A stretch of DNA of 64,000 nt. It comes from an uncultured Collinsella sp. (GTDB taxonomy: Bacteria; Actinomycetota; Coriobacteriia; Coriobacteriales; Coriobacteriaceae). The position numbers and the translations under genes are program-made. Positions 28,483 to 37,720 of this stretch are shown piece after piece. The notes below the pieces were generated by a model, which had not been told where the DNA came from, did no database searches, and saw only the letters and a list, made by a program, of their open reading frames with translations. How positions within the stretch are numbered: the stretch's first letter is position 1; each line of letters starts with the position of its first letter. Where the stretch lies: NCBI GenBank assembly GCA_902489665.1, contig CABUAT010000002.1, positions 62,001 through 126,000 on the forward strand. Reading direction: 5' to 3'.

Positions 28483-28511
28483 CCACGATGCGGGTGTTCC
28501 CCGCATCGTGG
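28483..28511 (-). terminator. Terminator after the sucrose operon
   Basis: A perfect 12-bp stem CCACGATGCGGG/CCCGCATCGTGG with a 5-nt loop, then GATTTTGCTT on the minus strand. It lies 40 nt after the scrB stop and just before the PLP gene. Confidence 0.8.
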
Positions 28512-28550
28512 ACAACGGCTGCAGTATAGCGCCGATATGCGACGAATCGC

Positions 28551-30083
28551 CTAGATGATGAGCGTGTGATAGTTCACGCTCGCACCCGGAGCGTCAACGG
28601 TCACGCCATAGGCCTCGGGATAGATGCGCGTCGAGAACACGAGCGCACCATCGTTCACAAACACCTCGACCGAGGAAACATCGCCAACAATGCGCACGTT
28701 ACTAACCTCGTCGACGGGCTCCCAACGCACGGTACGACCGCAGCCGGCAGAAGCGCGACTCTCATCGGTAAATCGCATCTCAAAGCGCGAGGGCAGTTCG
28801 CCCTCGACGGGAACAAACGCCAGCTTCAGCTCGCCATCAACGGTCACGGTAAACGCGCTGTCGACACCGTCGACAACAACGTCAAAGCAGGTATCACCGG
28901 CAACCTCCAACGAGCCCTCCCCCACACGCACCGAGGCATAATGGCGCTCGATCTCGCGCGCCGGCTGCTGCAGTACCACGCCGCCAGCACCGGCTGTAAG
29001 CTCACGCGGCACCGTCATGCAGTGCTGCCAGCCACACGCCACGGTGGGGTCGTTGCCATAGGTCGGCTCATCGGGCATGCCCATCCAGCCAATCAGAATG
29101 TGACGACCGTCCTCGGCCGTGAACTCCTGCGGAGCATAGAAGTCAAAACCGGCGTCCCACAGGCGGAACTCGCCCAGCTCATAGGCACCGTCACCACCCG
29201 TAATGTCGCCCGTTACAGGCATGTAGCCAGCAGCGTATACGTTGCCGCGGTCCCAACGGCCGCCCTCGAGGCCCTGGGGCGAGAAGGACAGCCACTTCGC
29301 CGGTACACCGCCATCCGCCTCAAGCTCAAGGTATCCCGGGCACTCCCACATAAAGCCAAAACGCTCGGGCGTAGACACACGACTCTCGAGCTCCCAACTC
29401 AGCATATCCGCCGAGCCATACACCAGGATCTCGCCCACATCGCGCCCGGCGCCCTCGCCGTGCATGACGCAAAATCGACTATCGACATGCGGACCATCCA
29501 CGCGGCGACGCGCGCCCAGCACCATGTGATAACGCCCGTCCGCGTCACGCCACACCTTGGGATCGCGCACATGGCAGGTCAAATCCTCGGGATAATCCTC
29601 GGAAGCCAGCACCACGCGCTTGGCGCCAAACGCCTGACCGTCGGTACTCTCCACATAGACGGTATCAGCGCGACGGCCGGTATTGACGTAGTCGTACGTC
29701 CCGTCCGCATCGGGAAGCTTCACGTTGCCTGTGTACAGCACGCGAATACGGCCGTCCTCGGCAAGCGCGGAGCCCGAATACACACCGTGGCAATCGAACG
29801 GCTCGTCGGGCAGCAGCGGGGCGCCAACGTAGTCCCACGTCATAAGGTCGCGACTCGTCACATGACCCCAAGCCTTAACGCCACCCTCGACATCAAACGG
29901 CGCATACTGAAAATAGGCATGGAACACGCCACCCGCCTGGCAAAGACCGTTGGGGTCGTTGAGCCAGCCCGCCGGCGGCATAATATGGAAGCGCTGGCCA
30001 TATGCGCCATGACCGCACTCAGAGGCGGCGGCGTCAACAGCGGCAACCAGCTTTGCAAGGTCGCGGCCAAGTGCATTAGACAT
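28551..30083 (-). CDS. scrB: Sucrose-6-phosphate hydrolase (GH32)
   Basis: A 510-residue glycoside hydrolase family 32 enzyme that cleaves sucrose-6-phosphate. Five-bladed propeller motifs are WLNDPNG at 40-46 (Asp43 nucleophile), RDP at 173-175 (transition-state Asp) and ECPG at 247-250 (Glu247 acid/base). A C-terminal beta-sandwich follows. No signal peptide, so it is cytoplasmic, which fits its PTS partner. It is 106 nt after scrA. Confidence 0.92.
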   Translation of the reverse strand: MSNALGRDLAKLVAAVDAAASECGHGAYGQRFHIMPPAGWLNDPNGLCQAGGVFHAYFQYAPFDVEGGVKAWGHVTSRDLMTWDYVGAPLLPDEPFDCHGVYSGSALAEDGRIRVLYTGNVKLPDADGTYDYVNTGRRADTVYVESTDGQAFGAKRVVLASEDYPEDLTCHVRDPKVWRDADGRYHMVLGARRRVDGPHVDSRFCVMHGEGAGRDVGEILVYGSADMLSWELESRVSTPERFGFMWECPGYLELEADGGVPAKWLSFSPQGLEGGRWDRGNVYAAGYMPVTGDITGGDGAYELGEFRLWDAGFDFYAPQEFTAEDGRHILIGWMGMPDEPTYGNDPTVACGWQHCMTVPRELTAGAGGVVLQQPAREIERHYASVRVGEGSLEVAGDTCFDVVVDGVDSAFTVTVDGELKLAFVPVEGELPSRFEMRFTDESRASAGCGRTVRWEPVDEVSNVRIVGDVSSVEVFVNDGALVFSTRIYPEAYGVTVDAPGASVNYHTLII

Positions 30084-30189
30084 ATCAAAGTCCTAACGGA
30101 TCGAAAGTTACAAGGCGCCAGAGATCGGCGCCAAATGCGGGAAACACCCGCGAGCATACAGCCCGCGGGCACCCCTCAATCAAAAGCTC

Positions 30190-31590
30190 TTAGGCCTGCT
30201 CGGAAGCCTTGGGCTCATCCTTGTACAGGACAAACGAGATGGCAAAGGAAACCAGCGCGGCGATCGCAAACATGATCGCGTACTGCACGGGCTGGGCCAG
30301 GCACAGCAAAATACCGAAGATACCGGTAACGCCCGTGCCGGAGGCAGCCAGCGAAGTGAGCGCGCAGACCAAGGCACCGCAACCGCCGCCGATGCAGCCG
30401 GCGATGAAGGGCTTAAAGAAGCGCAGGTTCACACCAAAGATGGCAGGCTCGGTAATGCCCATGAAGGCGGACAGAGCCGAAGGAAGCGCCAGACCCTTGA
30501 TCTTGGCATCGCGGGTCTTAAAGGCAACGGCGAGTGCGGCGCCACCCTGAGCGATGTTGGCAGCGCTGGCGATGGGCAGCCAATAGGTCACGCCGTACTG
30601 GGCGAGCTGGCCCAGGTCGATGGCTGTGTACATCTGGTGGATACCGGTAACGACCGTGGGGGCATAGAACAGGCCGACGATAAAGGAACCGATGCCGAAG
30701 GGCAGGGTTAGCAGGGCCTGGATCAGACCGAGGATGGCGTTCTCGGCCCAGACGAAGATGGGGCCGACGGCAACGAGCGTCACGAGCACGGTCACGAACA
30801 CCGAGACGAGCGGAGTCACAAAGAGATCGAACATCTCAGGAACGATCTTGTGCAGGCGCTTCTCGAGGAAGGCGAGAATGGCGCAGGCGATGACGATGGG
30901 GATCACATGGCCCTGATAGCCGACCCACTCAAGGCTGTACACGCCGGGGATGACGTTGACCATGGTCTGCACGCCCTCGGAGGCAACCGTATAGGCGCTC
31001 TGCAGCGAGGAGTTGATGAATGCACCACCGACGACGGCGCCCAGATACGGGTTGGCGCCAAAGGCCTTAGCGGCGGAGTAACCGATCAGGATCTGTAGAA
31101 TGCCAAAGGACGTGCCCGAGACTAGGTCGGCGATCTTATAAATAAAGTTATTGGTGTCGAGCGCGATAAAGCCGTTGGAGGCCATAAAGTTGAGGGCGCT
31201 CATAATGCCCAGCAGCAGGCCCGAAGCCACGATGGCGGGGATGATGGGGACAAAGACGTCGCCGAGCACCTTAATGGCACGCATAAAGATGTTCTGCTGC
31301 TGCGCCGCTGCCTCCTTGACCTCGGCCTTGGTGGCAGCCTCGACGCCGCTGAGCGCAATGAACTCGTCGTAGACCTTGTTGACGGTGCCAGTGCCAAAAA
31401 TAATCTGGAGCTGGCCCTGGGCCTCAAAGACGCCCTTGGCGCCGTCGATATTCTCGAGGGCCTCCTTGTCGACCTTGGCGTTATCGGCAATCACAAGGCG
31501 CAGACGCGTGGCGCAGTGTGCGGCAGAGACGACGTTGTCGGCGCCACCGATGTTGTCGAGCACCTCTTGGGCTGATTTGCGGTAGTCCAT
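30190..31590 (-). CDS. scrA: PTS sucrose transporter, EIIBC
   Basis: A 466-residue PTS permease. The EIIB domain occupies 1-85 with the phosphorylated Cys26 in AHCATRLR. The EIIC domain has about ten membrane segments and the typical GITEPAIFGVNLR motif. No EIIA is attached, so a general EIIA-Glc must serve it. The start at 31590 (MDYRKSAQ) follows AAAGGGAAG; the frame is open 11 codons further up. A LacI-type operator is 57 nt upstream. Confidence 0.92.
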   Translation of the reverse strand: MDYRKSAQEVLDNIGGADNVVSAAHCATRLRLVIADNAKVDKEALENIDGAKGVFEAQGQLQIIFGTGTVNKVYDEFIALSGVEAATKAEVKEAAAQQQNIFMRAIKVLGDVFVPIIPAIVASGLLLGIMSALNFMASNGFIALDTNNFIYKIADLVSGTSFGILQILIGYSAAKAFGANPYLGAVVGGAFINSSLQSAYTVASEGVQTMVNVIPGVYSLEWVGYQGHVIPIVIACAILAFLEKRLHKIVPEMFDLFVTPLVSVFVTVLVTLVAVGPIFVWAENAILGLIQALLTLPFGIGSFIVGLFYAPTVVTGIHQMYTAIDLGQLAQYGVTYWLPIASAANIAQGGAALAVAFKTRDAKIKGLALPSALSAFMGITEPAIFGVNLRFFKPFIAGCIGGGCGALVCALTSLAASGTGVTGIFGILLCLAQPVQYAIMFAIAALVSFAISFVLYKDEPKASEQA

Positions 31591-31646
31591 GACTTCCCTT
31601 TCCTCCAACGGGCGCATTTGCACCCGGCCATCTTTGACACTTACAC

Positions 31647-31660
31647 TGTAATCGTTTTCA
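31647..31660. promoter_or_regulatory. LacI-family operator upstream of scrA
   Basis: TGTAATCGTTTTCA fits the LacI/CcpA-family pattern TGWAANCGNTNWCA at every position. It lies between scrR and scrA and is matched by a similar site before scrR. Confidence 0.75.
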
Positions 31661-31748
31661 TAGTAGGGTGAACGGTAGAAAAAGGCCGGCGAAAGGTAGT
31701 TTTAAGGCAAAAACAGGCGACTCAGAGGCAGACAGACGTGCCCAAAAC

Positions 31749-32729
31749 CTAGACATTCATAAGCTGATGGCCGAGTTTGAGCGTCTTGAGACCGCTCTCC
31801 CCCTCAACGCCATCGAGCGTGTTGAGCAACATATTGGTCGCCTCGACGCCACTGGTCAGATACCCATAGTGCACGGTGGGAATGCCGCCCGTCAGCGCGC
31901 GCAAAAACGCGTTGTCGCCAAAACCGCTTACGCGGTGTATGCCCTCACCCATGCCGCGAACCTCATCGATAGCACGCAGAGCGCCCGCCGCCATGGTGTC
32001 GGTCGCGCAGGCGATAAACGAAACGTCGGGAGCAACGGAAAGCAGCTCACGCGCCGCACCATAGCCCGAGTCGAGCGTAAACGAGCCCAGACGAATCAAG
32101 GCGGCATCGAGCGGGTTACCCGCTGCGCGCAGGCCGGCCTCAAAACCGCGACGGCGGTCATAACCGGCCGCGCGGTCCTCTTCGGTAACTCCGATGTAGG
32201 CGATCTTGCCATCCACCCGACCCGCAAGCGCGCGGCCGAGCTCAAAGGCGGCCTCGTAATCGTCGTGATAGACGCACGCCGCGCCCTCAACATTCTGGCC
32301 AATCAACACAATGGGTACACGGCACGACCCAATAGCGCGACGGTGCTCGTCGGTGATCATGGTTGCCACCAACACAATGCCGTCAACCGGGTGGTTTTGG
32401 AATAAATCGAGGTATTCGAGCTCACGATCGGCCGCGTTGTCGGTGTTGGCAAGCAGCATCTGGTAGCCACGGCGACCGAGCACCTGGCCAATACCGGCGG
32501 TAATGCGGCTCACGGATTCCGAGTTAATCTTAGGCACGATGACGCCGATGAGCTTGGTGGAACCGGTGCGCAGCGCGCGAGCCTGACTAGATCGCACGTA
32601 TCCGGTCAGCTCAATCGCCTGCTTAATGCGCTCGGCCTTGTCCGCCGAGATATATCCACCGTTGAGGTAGCGCGAGACCGCGGCGCTCGAAACGCCAGCC
32701 AACTCGGCCACATCTTTCATCTTTACCAC
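31749..32729 (-). CDS. scrR: LacI-family repressor of the sucrose operon (ScrR-like)
   Basis: About 326 residues. An N-terminal LacI helix-turn-helix (MKDVAELAGVSSAAVSRYLNGGYIS) and hinge helix are followed by a periplasmic-binding-protein-like effector domain (LIGVIVPKINSESVSRITAGIGQ). The frame is open to 32762, but the operator at 32745-32758 overlaps those upstream codons. GTG at 32729, after AGGGGTG, is therefore the better start; ATG at 32720 is the other option. Autoregulation is inferred from that operator. Confidence 0.85.
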   Translation of the reverse strand: MVKMKDVAELAGVSSAAVSRYLNGGYISADKAERIKQAIELTGYVRSSQARALRTGSTKLIGVIVPKINSESVSRITAGIGQVLGRRGYQMLLANTDNAADRELEYLDLFQNHPVDGIVLVATMITDEHRRAIGSCRVPIVLIGQNVEGAACVYHDDYEAAFELGRALAGRVDGKIAYIGVTEEDRAAGYDRRRGFEAGLRAAGNPLDAALIRLGSFTLDSGYGAARELLSVAPDVSFIACATDTMAAGALRAIDEVRGMGEGIHRVSGFGDNAFLRALTGGIPTVHYGYLTSGVEATNMLLNTLDGVEGESGLKTLKLGHQLMNV

Positions 32730-32744
32730 GAGCACCCCTGTCAT

Positions 32745-32758
32745 TGAAATCGCTTTCA
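32745..32758. promoter_or_regulatory. LacI-family operator upstream of scrR
   Basis: TGAAATCGCTTTCA fits TGWAANCGNTNWCA completely, and its two halves are near-palindromic. It ends 16 nt before the chosen scrR start, consistent with self-repression. Confidence 0.75.
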
Positions 32759-32762
32759 CCAT

Positions 32763-32966
32763 GATACCCGTGACGGCGCTTCGGATAAATCAATATCACC
32801 CAGGTCGAGCAAACGTCAGCGAGCGGGCAGCTGCCGTGGCGAGGTGCCGCGAAAGAGGAGCGAAGCGTACTTCATGTACGCGAGCGACGGTTTGAGCGGC
32901 AGATCGCCCGGCAGATGCCCGCGCAGCGTCGAGCGGTCCGGCGTTCGTTAGAACACCGGAACATAG
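32763..32966. other. Intergenic region with several short inverted repeats
   Basis: About 200 nt without a gene between scrR and the last gene of the pel operon. It contains GCGTAC-TTCA-TGTACGC near 32868 and, at 32938-32959, a hairpin that on the minus strand reads CCGGTGTTC-TAAC-GAACGCCGG, 8 nt after the DUF4956 stop. No U-run follows, so it may be a factor-dependent terminator or mRNA end-protecting stem. Confidence 0.4.
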
Positions 32967-33632
32967 TTATCCATGATACTCGCCGTTGTACTGGATGAGG
33001 GTCAGGTCCTCAACGCCATCGAGCGTGCGAATCGCGTCGGCATAGGGCATGTCCACGCCGTCCGAGAATACCTCCACGGCCATCTCGACTTTGTCGCCGC
33101 GCATAGTCTTGGACTTAACGGTGAACTTGGTGCGCCCAAATGCACGCACGATATCGTCGCCGGTGGTCTGGCCCGTGTAGTGAATGACCATCATGTACAC
33201 GCGCGACTTGTCATAGTGGCTCGCAAAGCCGGCGATCATCACCACGATCACCACTGCCGTGAGCCCCACGAGCGCATACATGCCGGCGCCGGCCGTAATG
33301 CCCGTGGTAATGGCCCAAAACAGATACAGCAGGTCGAGCGGGTCCTTGACCGCCGTACGGTAGCGGACGATGGACAGAGCACCGACCATACCGAGCGAGA
33401 TGACCACGTTCGTCGAGATCGCGAGCGTGACCATGCAGGTAAGCACGCACATGCCCACGAGCGTCACGGCAAAGCTACGCGAATACACCACGCCGGTAAA
33501 AAAGCGCTTGTACACGTAATAGATCAGGATGCCCATGGCGAGCGCCACGAGCAGCGAAAGGCCGATCTTGGCAGGGTCGACCTGGCCAAACGCCTCCAAG
33601 ACGGAGTTCTTAAAAAAGTCCCTGGTGCTCAT
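32967..33632 (-). CDS. DUF4956 membrane protein
   Basis: A 221-residue protein with four membrane segments in its first 140 residues (the stretch ISLGMVGALSIVRYRTAVKDPLDLLYLFWAI is typical of DUF4956) and a soluble C-terminal alpha/beta domain. These proteins are regularly encoded beside VTC-domain and CotH proteins. It is the last gene of the operon, 3 nt after the VTC gene. The function is unknown; a role in the same surface-polymer process is inferred. Confidence 0.82.
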   Translation of the reverse strand: MSTRDFFKNSVLEAFGQVDPAKIGLSLLVALAMGILIYYVYKRFFTGVVYSRSFAVTLVGMCVLTCMVTLAISTNVVISLGMVGALSIVRYRTAVKDPLDLLYLFWAITTGITAGAGMYALVGLTAVVIVVMIAGFASHYDKSRVYMMVIHYTGQTTGDDIVRAFGRTKFTVKSKTMRGDKVEMAVEVFSDGVDMPYADAIRTLDGVEDLTLIQYNGEYHG

Positions 33633-33635
33633 GGT

Positions 33636-34427
33636 CTAAATATCCCCTCGGTTCTCAAAATCCGATTCCCAGTAGTTAAAACCGCGCAGGTAGGCGGTCT
33701 TTTCGTAACACAGGCAGTACTTGGAGACCGCCGTAAGCTCGGCCGCGCCCGGCGGCACCATATCGCGCACGAGCTGCGGGCAAAACTCCGTAAACTTGAC
33801 CTCCATCACCAGCTTGCCGGGCTCCAGGACCGGCAGCGCGGGCAGCGTCGCGTCAAAGATATCGAAGCTTCCCACCGCGGCACGCACGTTCATGTCAAAC
33901 GTAATGCGCACGGTGCCCTCATCCATCACCCACGGCTCGCGCTCGTAGTCCACGATGGTCCGCGGGCGCATCATGTTGCAGATGCACTCGATGTAGAACT
34001 CGCGACAGATCGGATAGGGGCTCCTCAGCAAAAAGCCGTAGTCGCCAGCCAGAATCTGCTCAAACTCGCCACGTGTGAGCGGCGCGTCCTCCTTATAGAT
34101 CCAGCTACCGTACTTCTTTTTGCGCTCGAGCTTAATCACCTTGTCGCTGCCGTTATAGATGCGAACGCGAAACTTTTTGCGCATGAGAATGCCGGCGTCT
34201 TTTTCCTCGTAGGCCGAGTTGCAGTAGTCGTCAAAGTACAGGCTGCGAATGGTGTAACCGCCCGCCCGCGCATGCTTGTCCAGTTTAAATACCGGCGCCA
34301 TGCGACAGGCAAGCGCGGCGTGCTCGCCCTCGTTAATGAGATATTTGAGCTCGTGGCGGTAACGCTCCTGCGTGGTACGCACAGGCGGAGCCGCCAAGCG
34401 CTCAAGCAGCGCGCTAGCCCTCCTCAT
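33636..34427 (-). CDS. VTC-domain (polyphosphate polymerase-like) protein
   Basis: A 263-residue VTC domain. The tunnel-lining basic residues are visible in RYRHELKYLI, YTIRSLYFDD, KKFRVRIYN and KLERKKKYGSW, with acidic metal ligands in KLVMEVKFTEF. In yeast the VTC4 domain makes polyphosphate; in bacteria such proteins sit with CotH and DUF4956 and their product is unproven. The start at 34427 lies inside the end of the cotH gene (14-nt overlap). Confidence 0.82.
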   Translation of the reverse strand: MRRASALLERLAAPPVRTTQERYRHELKYLINEGEHAALACRMAPVFKLDKHARAGGYTIRSLYFDDYCNSAYEEKDAGILMRKKFRVRIYNGSDKVIKLERKKKYGSWIYKEDAPLTRGEFEQILAGDYGFLLRSPYPICREFYIECICNMMRPRTIVDYEREPWVMDEGTVRITFDMNVRAAVGSFDIFDATLPALPVLEPGKLVMEVKFTEFCPQLVRDMVPPGAAELTAVSKYCLCYEKTAYLRGFNYWESDFENRGDI

Positions 34428-36183
34428 ACGTGTCCTCCACGACCTTACCGCCGTCTTGCACGTAAAAACACTTCATGCCGTAGTGCTTGCCGTCGTCAGT
34501 CACATAGTAGTCAAACGCATCTTGCGTAAAGCCGTCGGAGTTGGTGGCACGCACGCGCACAAAATACTGGCCGGCATCGGGCGCATCGCAGGTCACCTCG
34601 GGAAGCAGCACGTCCTCGGCCTTAAAGACAACGTCGCTTATGGCATAGTCGCGCGCTAGCTCTACAGTGTAGCGAATGTCGCGCGCCTTAAAGTCGTAGG
34701 ACGCATCCCAGTTAATGCGCAGCTTACCGTTATCGATCTGCGGCACGCCGATGTAGAACGGCATGGGCTTTTTAAAACTCTCGCGAAAGCTCTTGTAGTT
34801 CTCCTCGATCTCGGAGGGAATCGCCGCGGCGATCTGCTCGTATTGGTCCTTGGTGACAGGCAGATTGTCGATATCGGGCGAAGCAAAGACCAGGGATTCA
34901 GTCACCTCGCGGTAGTGCTTGATCATCTTGGTCAGGCGAGTCTCGGTCAAATACGAGCGCAAGTCCTTGACGGCACGGTCGAGTTCGCTGCGGAACGACT
35001 TGCTGCGCAACGCGCGGTTAAACAGCACGTTACCCCAGTAGTTGCTTGCGCCGCGCTCCCAGCTCGCGTAGTCCGAAAACCCGGTAAGAGAAAGCTCCAG
35101 CTTACGCAGCATGCCGTCGTTATCCCAATCTAAAAAGTACCAGGTATTTGAGTTAAGCGGGCTGTACAGATAGCAGTTACGGTTCTGCGTATCGCAATTT
35201 CCCGTCAAGATCTGAAACGCCATCCAATAGACCAGGTTCTCGGTATCGAAGTAGGTGTCGAGCACATCGTCGATCTTTTGCGTATCGTCGTTGAGCGCAT
35301 CGAGCATCTCGATTAACTTGGTATGGTCCGAATCGCCCTTGATCTCGAGCATGCCCTCAAACGCCGTCTGGTTATAGTCGGGGTCATCCGCCAGCTTAAT
35401 GGTACCTTCGAAGCGATGGAAATCAAAGCTGTTCACCTTATACAGGTGCCCGCTCTTATCCAGGCCATGTGCCTTAAGCGCCGTCTTGTTGAGCTGCTCC
35501 ACCTGCGTAAACAGTCCGTAGTCCTCAAAGGTGTCGTTAGATTTTTCGGTCTGGTCGCACACCCACAGGTGCACAAACTGCGTGCGAAGGCCCATCATCT
35601 GGGGAATCCCACAAATCAGGTCGTAGGCCATCTTGTTGCGAAAGCGCATGCCCTCGCCCATATGCTTATTGAGCGCAATCGCGCGCTGCTGACGCCAGGT
35701 GCCCTTACCCTTCTTGAGCTCAACCTTATAATTCTTCTGCGCGTAGCCGCTCGACGTCTGGCCGCGCACCTGCACGGTGGCATTGGGCGCTTCCTCGCCA
35801 TAGCCAACCTCGCCGGCCACCGGGCCGTCTTCGTCGCCCGCCTGCAGCAGGCCCATAACCTGATAGCGCGTCACGCCCATGTCGGCATAGTCATACACCG
35901 AGTACGTGTTGATCTCGGCCCAGCTGTGGTCGGTGTTCTCGGAGCTGTTACCGCGCGAGACCGTCAGGTACATGGTCACAATACCCGAGTCGTCGTAGAC
36001 CTCGTACAGCTCGTCCTTATCGCGCAGGTGCTTAGTCCCGTCCGAGGCCTCGGCCTTTTTGATCTCGTCCTGCTTTTTGACTTTTTTGGTCGAGGAGTCT
36101 TCCTGCACCGAGCAGCCCGAAAGCAACAGCGCGCCGGCAGCTGCCTCGATCAGGCAGCGGCGAGACATCAACTTATCGATCAT
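34414..36183 (-). CDS. CotH-kinase family lipoprotein
   Basis: A 589-residue protein. The start at 36183 (MIDKLMSRR) follows GGGAGG. Residues 1-24 are a lipoprotein signal with lipobox LSGC (Cys24). The CotH domain has VQVRGQTSSGYAQKNYKVELKKG near residue 130, IALNKHMGEGMRFRNKMAYDL, and the kinase-type LDWDNDGML motif near 365. A fibronectin-III-like C-terminal domain follows. It is predicted to be anchored outside the membrane. It overlaps pelG by 11 nt and the VTC gene by 14 nt. Confidence 0.85.
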   Translation of the reverse strand: MIDKLMSRRCLIEAAAGALLLSGCSVQEDSSTKKVKKQDEIKKAEASDGTKHLRDKDELYEVYDDSGIVTMYLTVSRGNSSENTDHSWAEINTYSVYDYADMGVTRYQVMGLLQAGDEDGPVAGEVGYGEEAPNATVQVRGQTSSGYAQKNYKVELKKGKGTWRQQRAIALNKHMGEGMRFRNKMAYDLICGIPQMMGLRTQFVHLWVCDQTEKSNDTFEDYGLFTQVEQLNKTALKAHGLDKSGHLYKVNSFDFHRFEGTIKLADDPDYNQTAFEGMLEIKGDSDHTKLIEMLDALNDDTQKIDDVLDTYFDTENLVYWMAFQILTGNCDTQNRNCYLYSPLNSNTWYFLDWDNDGMLRKLELSLTGFSDYASWERGASNYWGNVLFNRALRSKSFRSELDRAVKDLRSYLTETRLTKMIKHYREVTESLVFASPDIDNLPVTKDQYEQIAAAIPSEIEENYKSFRESFKKPMPFYIGVPQIDNGKLRINWDASYDFKARDIRYTVELARDYAISDVVFKAEDVLLPEVTCDAPDAGQYFVRVRATNSDGFTQDAFDYYVTDDGKHYGMKCFYVQDGGKVVEDTYEEG

Positions 36184-37717
36184 CAGAACCTCCCCAATGT
36201 TTTTGGTACAGGCGAACCACCATACGTTCAAACGCACTGCGCGGCTCACCGCCCACGCGCTTGTCCTCGTAGCGTTGCTCAACACGGTCGAGCACCCGGC
36301 CAAGTTCGGTAAACCAGCCCGTCTTGTCAGTAGCCACAATGGGCTGCTGGCTCAGGATACGATACGGCAAGTTGGCAGTATAGGCATCGAGCCGCAGCAG
36401 CGCCACGATAAAAAACACCGCCGCACCCAACAAAAAGCCAAAGCCGTAAAACTGCTGCGGCAAAAGCAGCGATACGACGGTCGCCAGCCCGGCCACACCG
36501 GCAAACAGACCCGAGGCCAGCACGGCCCCCTTGTAGTCGGTAAAGTACAGCAAGATGAGCATCACCGTATTGCCAACGGCATACAGGCCATAGCCCACGC
36601 ACAGCGTGCGAAAATACCCGTGCATAAGGCTGTTAAAGCCCAGCGGCAGGGCCGAGAGCACCGTGGTCTCGAGCGAGATGACCGCCGCGGTCACAAACAG
36701 CTGCTTGAGCGCGCAAAAGCGCAGTTCGCTGTTGAGCGTGGAGAGCATCTCCTCCTCGGCCACCACAATATCGCCCACTACGCCGCCGTCGTTGAACAGA
36801 CTGTAGTAGTCGCGGTAGCGCGGATAAAAGTTGACCTCGACCGAGACCACAAAGTTGACGGTCGTGACCAGGATCGTCAAAAACGCGATGAGCGCCGGCA
36901 CATCGTGGTAGGGCGCGCCATAAAACAAGCCCTTGACCTGAACGCCAATGGGACCGGCCCAAATGATCACCAGGTGCGCGAAGAGCCCCAGATTGGTAAA
37001 CAGGCCCGTGAGCGCCAGCGGCATAAACTGATCGAGCCACTGCAAAAAGAGCCAGGGGCTACGGTCGCTCTGCGGAAAATACCGGAACAGTAGCACCACG
37101 TCCCAAGCGAGCATGACGCCGTAGCCCAGGGCGATTGACGCCAACAGGCCCTCGACCGGCGGCAACCCCAGCGCCAGCGCGGCCAGGGCGCACAGGCACG
37201 CCACGCCAATGGCAGCCGCAAAGCTGCACAGGATACCGCGGTAGTCCTTGATGGCCGTGAGGTAGCTCATACCGTTCCAGTTGACGATCATAATGTTGAA
37301 CAGCCACAGGCACAGAAGCCCCTGCAGCAGCGTGGCGCCCGAAAACAGCAAAAAGACGCCGTAGAGCGCCGTCCCCGCAACCAGCATGATGGCGTTGGAA
37401 CCCCAAAACGAGGGCAAGATTTCATCCTCGCGCTCGGCAAACAACATATCGGCCAAAAAGCGCGTGACCGGCATGGAGAAAAAGCTCGTGAGCAAAAGCG
37501 AGGCCAGCAGTGTGTAGGTCACCATGCACACCAGCAGATCCTGGTTGGCACGCCCTACGCCCCACAGACCGCACAGCACCAAGATACCCACCTGGAGCAG
37601 CACGCCCAACAGCATGGGACCCGTGCACACAATGCCGGCGTAGCCGTAAGCGCGCATCGTGGCAAACAGACCCTTGCGCCTAAACAGGAGCTTGAGCTCA
37701 AAACCGATTCCGGCCAC
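36173..37717 (-). CDS. pelG: Pel exopolysaccharide transporter PelG
   Basis: A 514-residue MOP-type exporter with about twelve membrane segments, starting MAGIGFELKLLFRRKG, a PelG hallmark. PelG forms the membrane channel through which the Pel polymer (GalNAc-rich in species where it was studied) leaves the cell. Partner genes pelF, pelA, pelE and pelD are directly upstream, with a 3-nt gap to pelF. Confidence 0.9.
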   Translation of the reverse strand: MAGIGFELKLLFRRKGLFATMRAYGYAGIVCTGPMLLGVLLQVGILVLCGLWGVGRANQDLLVCMVTYTLLASLLLTSFFSMPVTRFLADMLFAEREDEILPSFWGSNAIMLVAGTALYGVFLLFSGATLLQGLLCLWLFNIMIVNWNGMSYLTAIKDYRGILCSFAAAIGVACLCALAALALGLPPVEGLLASIALGYGVMLAWDVVLLFRYFPQSDRSPWLFLQWLDQFMPLALTGLFTNLGLFAHLVIIWAGPIGVQVKGLFYGAPYHDVPALIAFLTILVTTVNFVVSVEVNFYPRYRDYYSLFNDGGVVGDIVVAEEEMLSTLNSELRFCALKQLFVTAAVISLETTVLSALPLGFNSLMHGYFRTLCVGYGLYAVGNTVMLILLYFTDYKGAVLASGLFAGVAGLATVVSLLLPQQFYGFGFLLGAAVFFIVALLRLDAYTANLPYRILSQQPIVATDKTGWFTELGRVLDRVEQRYEDKRVGGEPRSAFERMVVRLYQKHWGGSDDR

Positions 37718-37720
37718 CGG

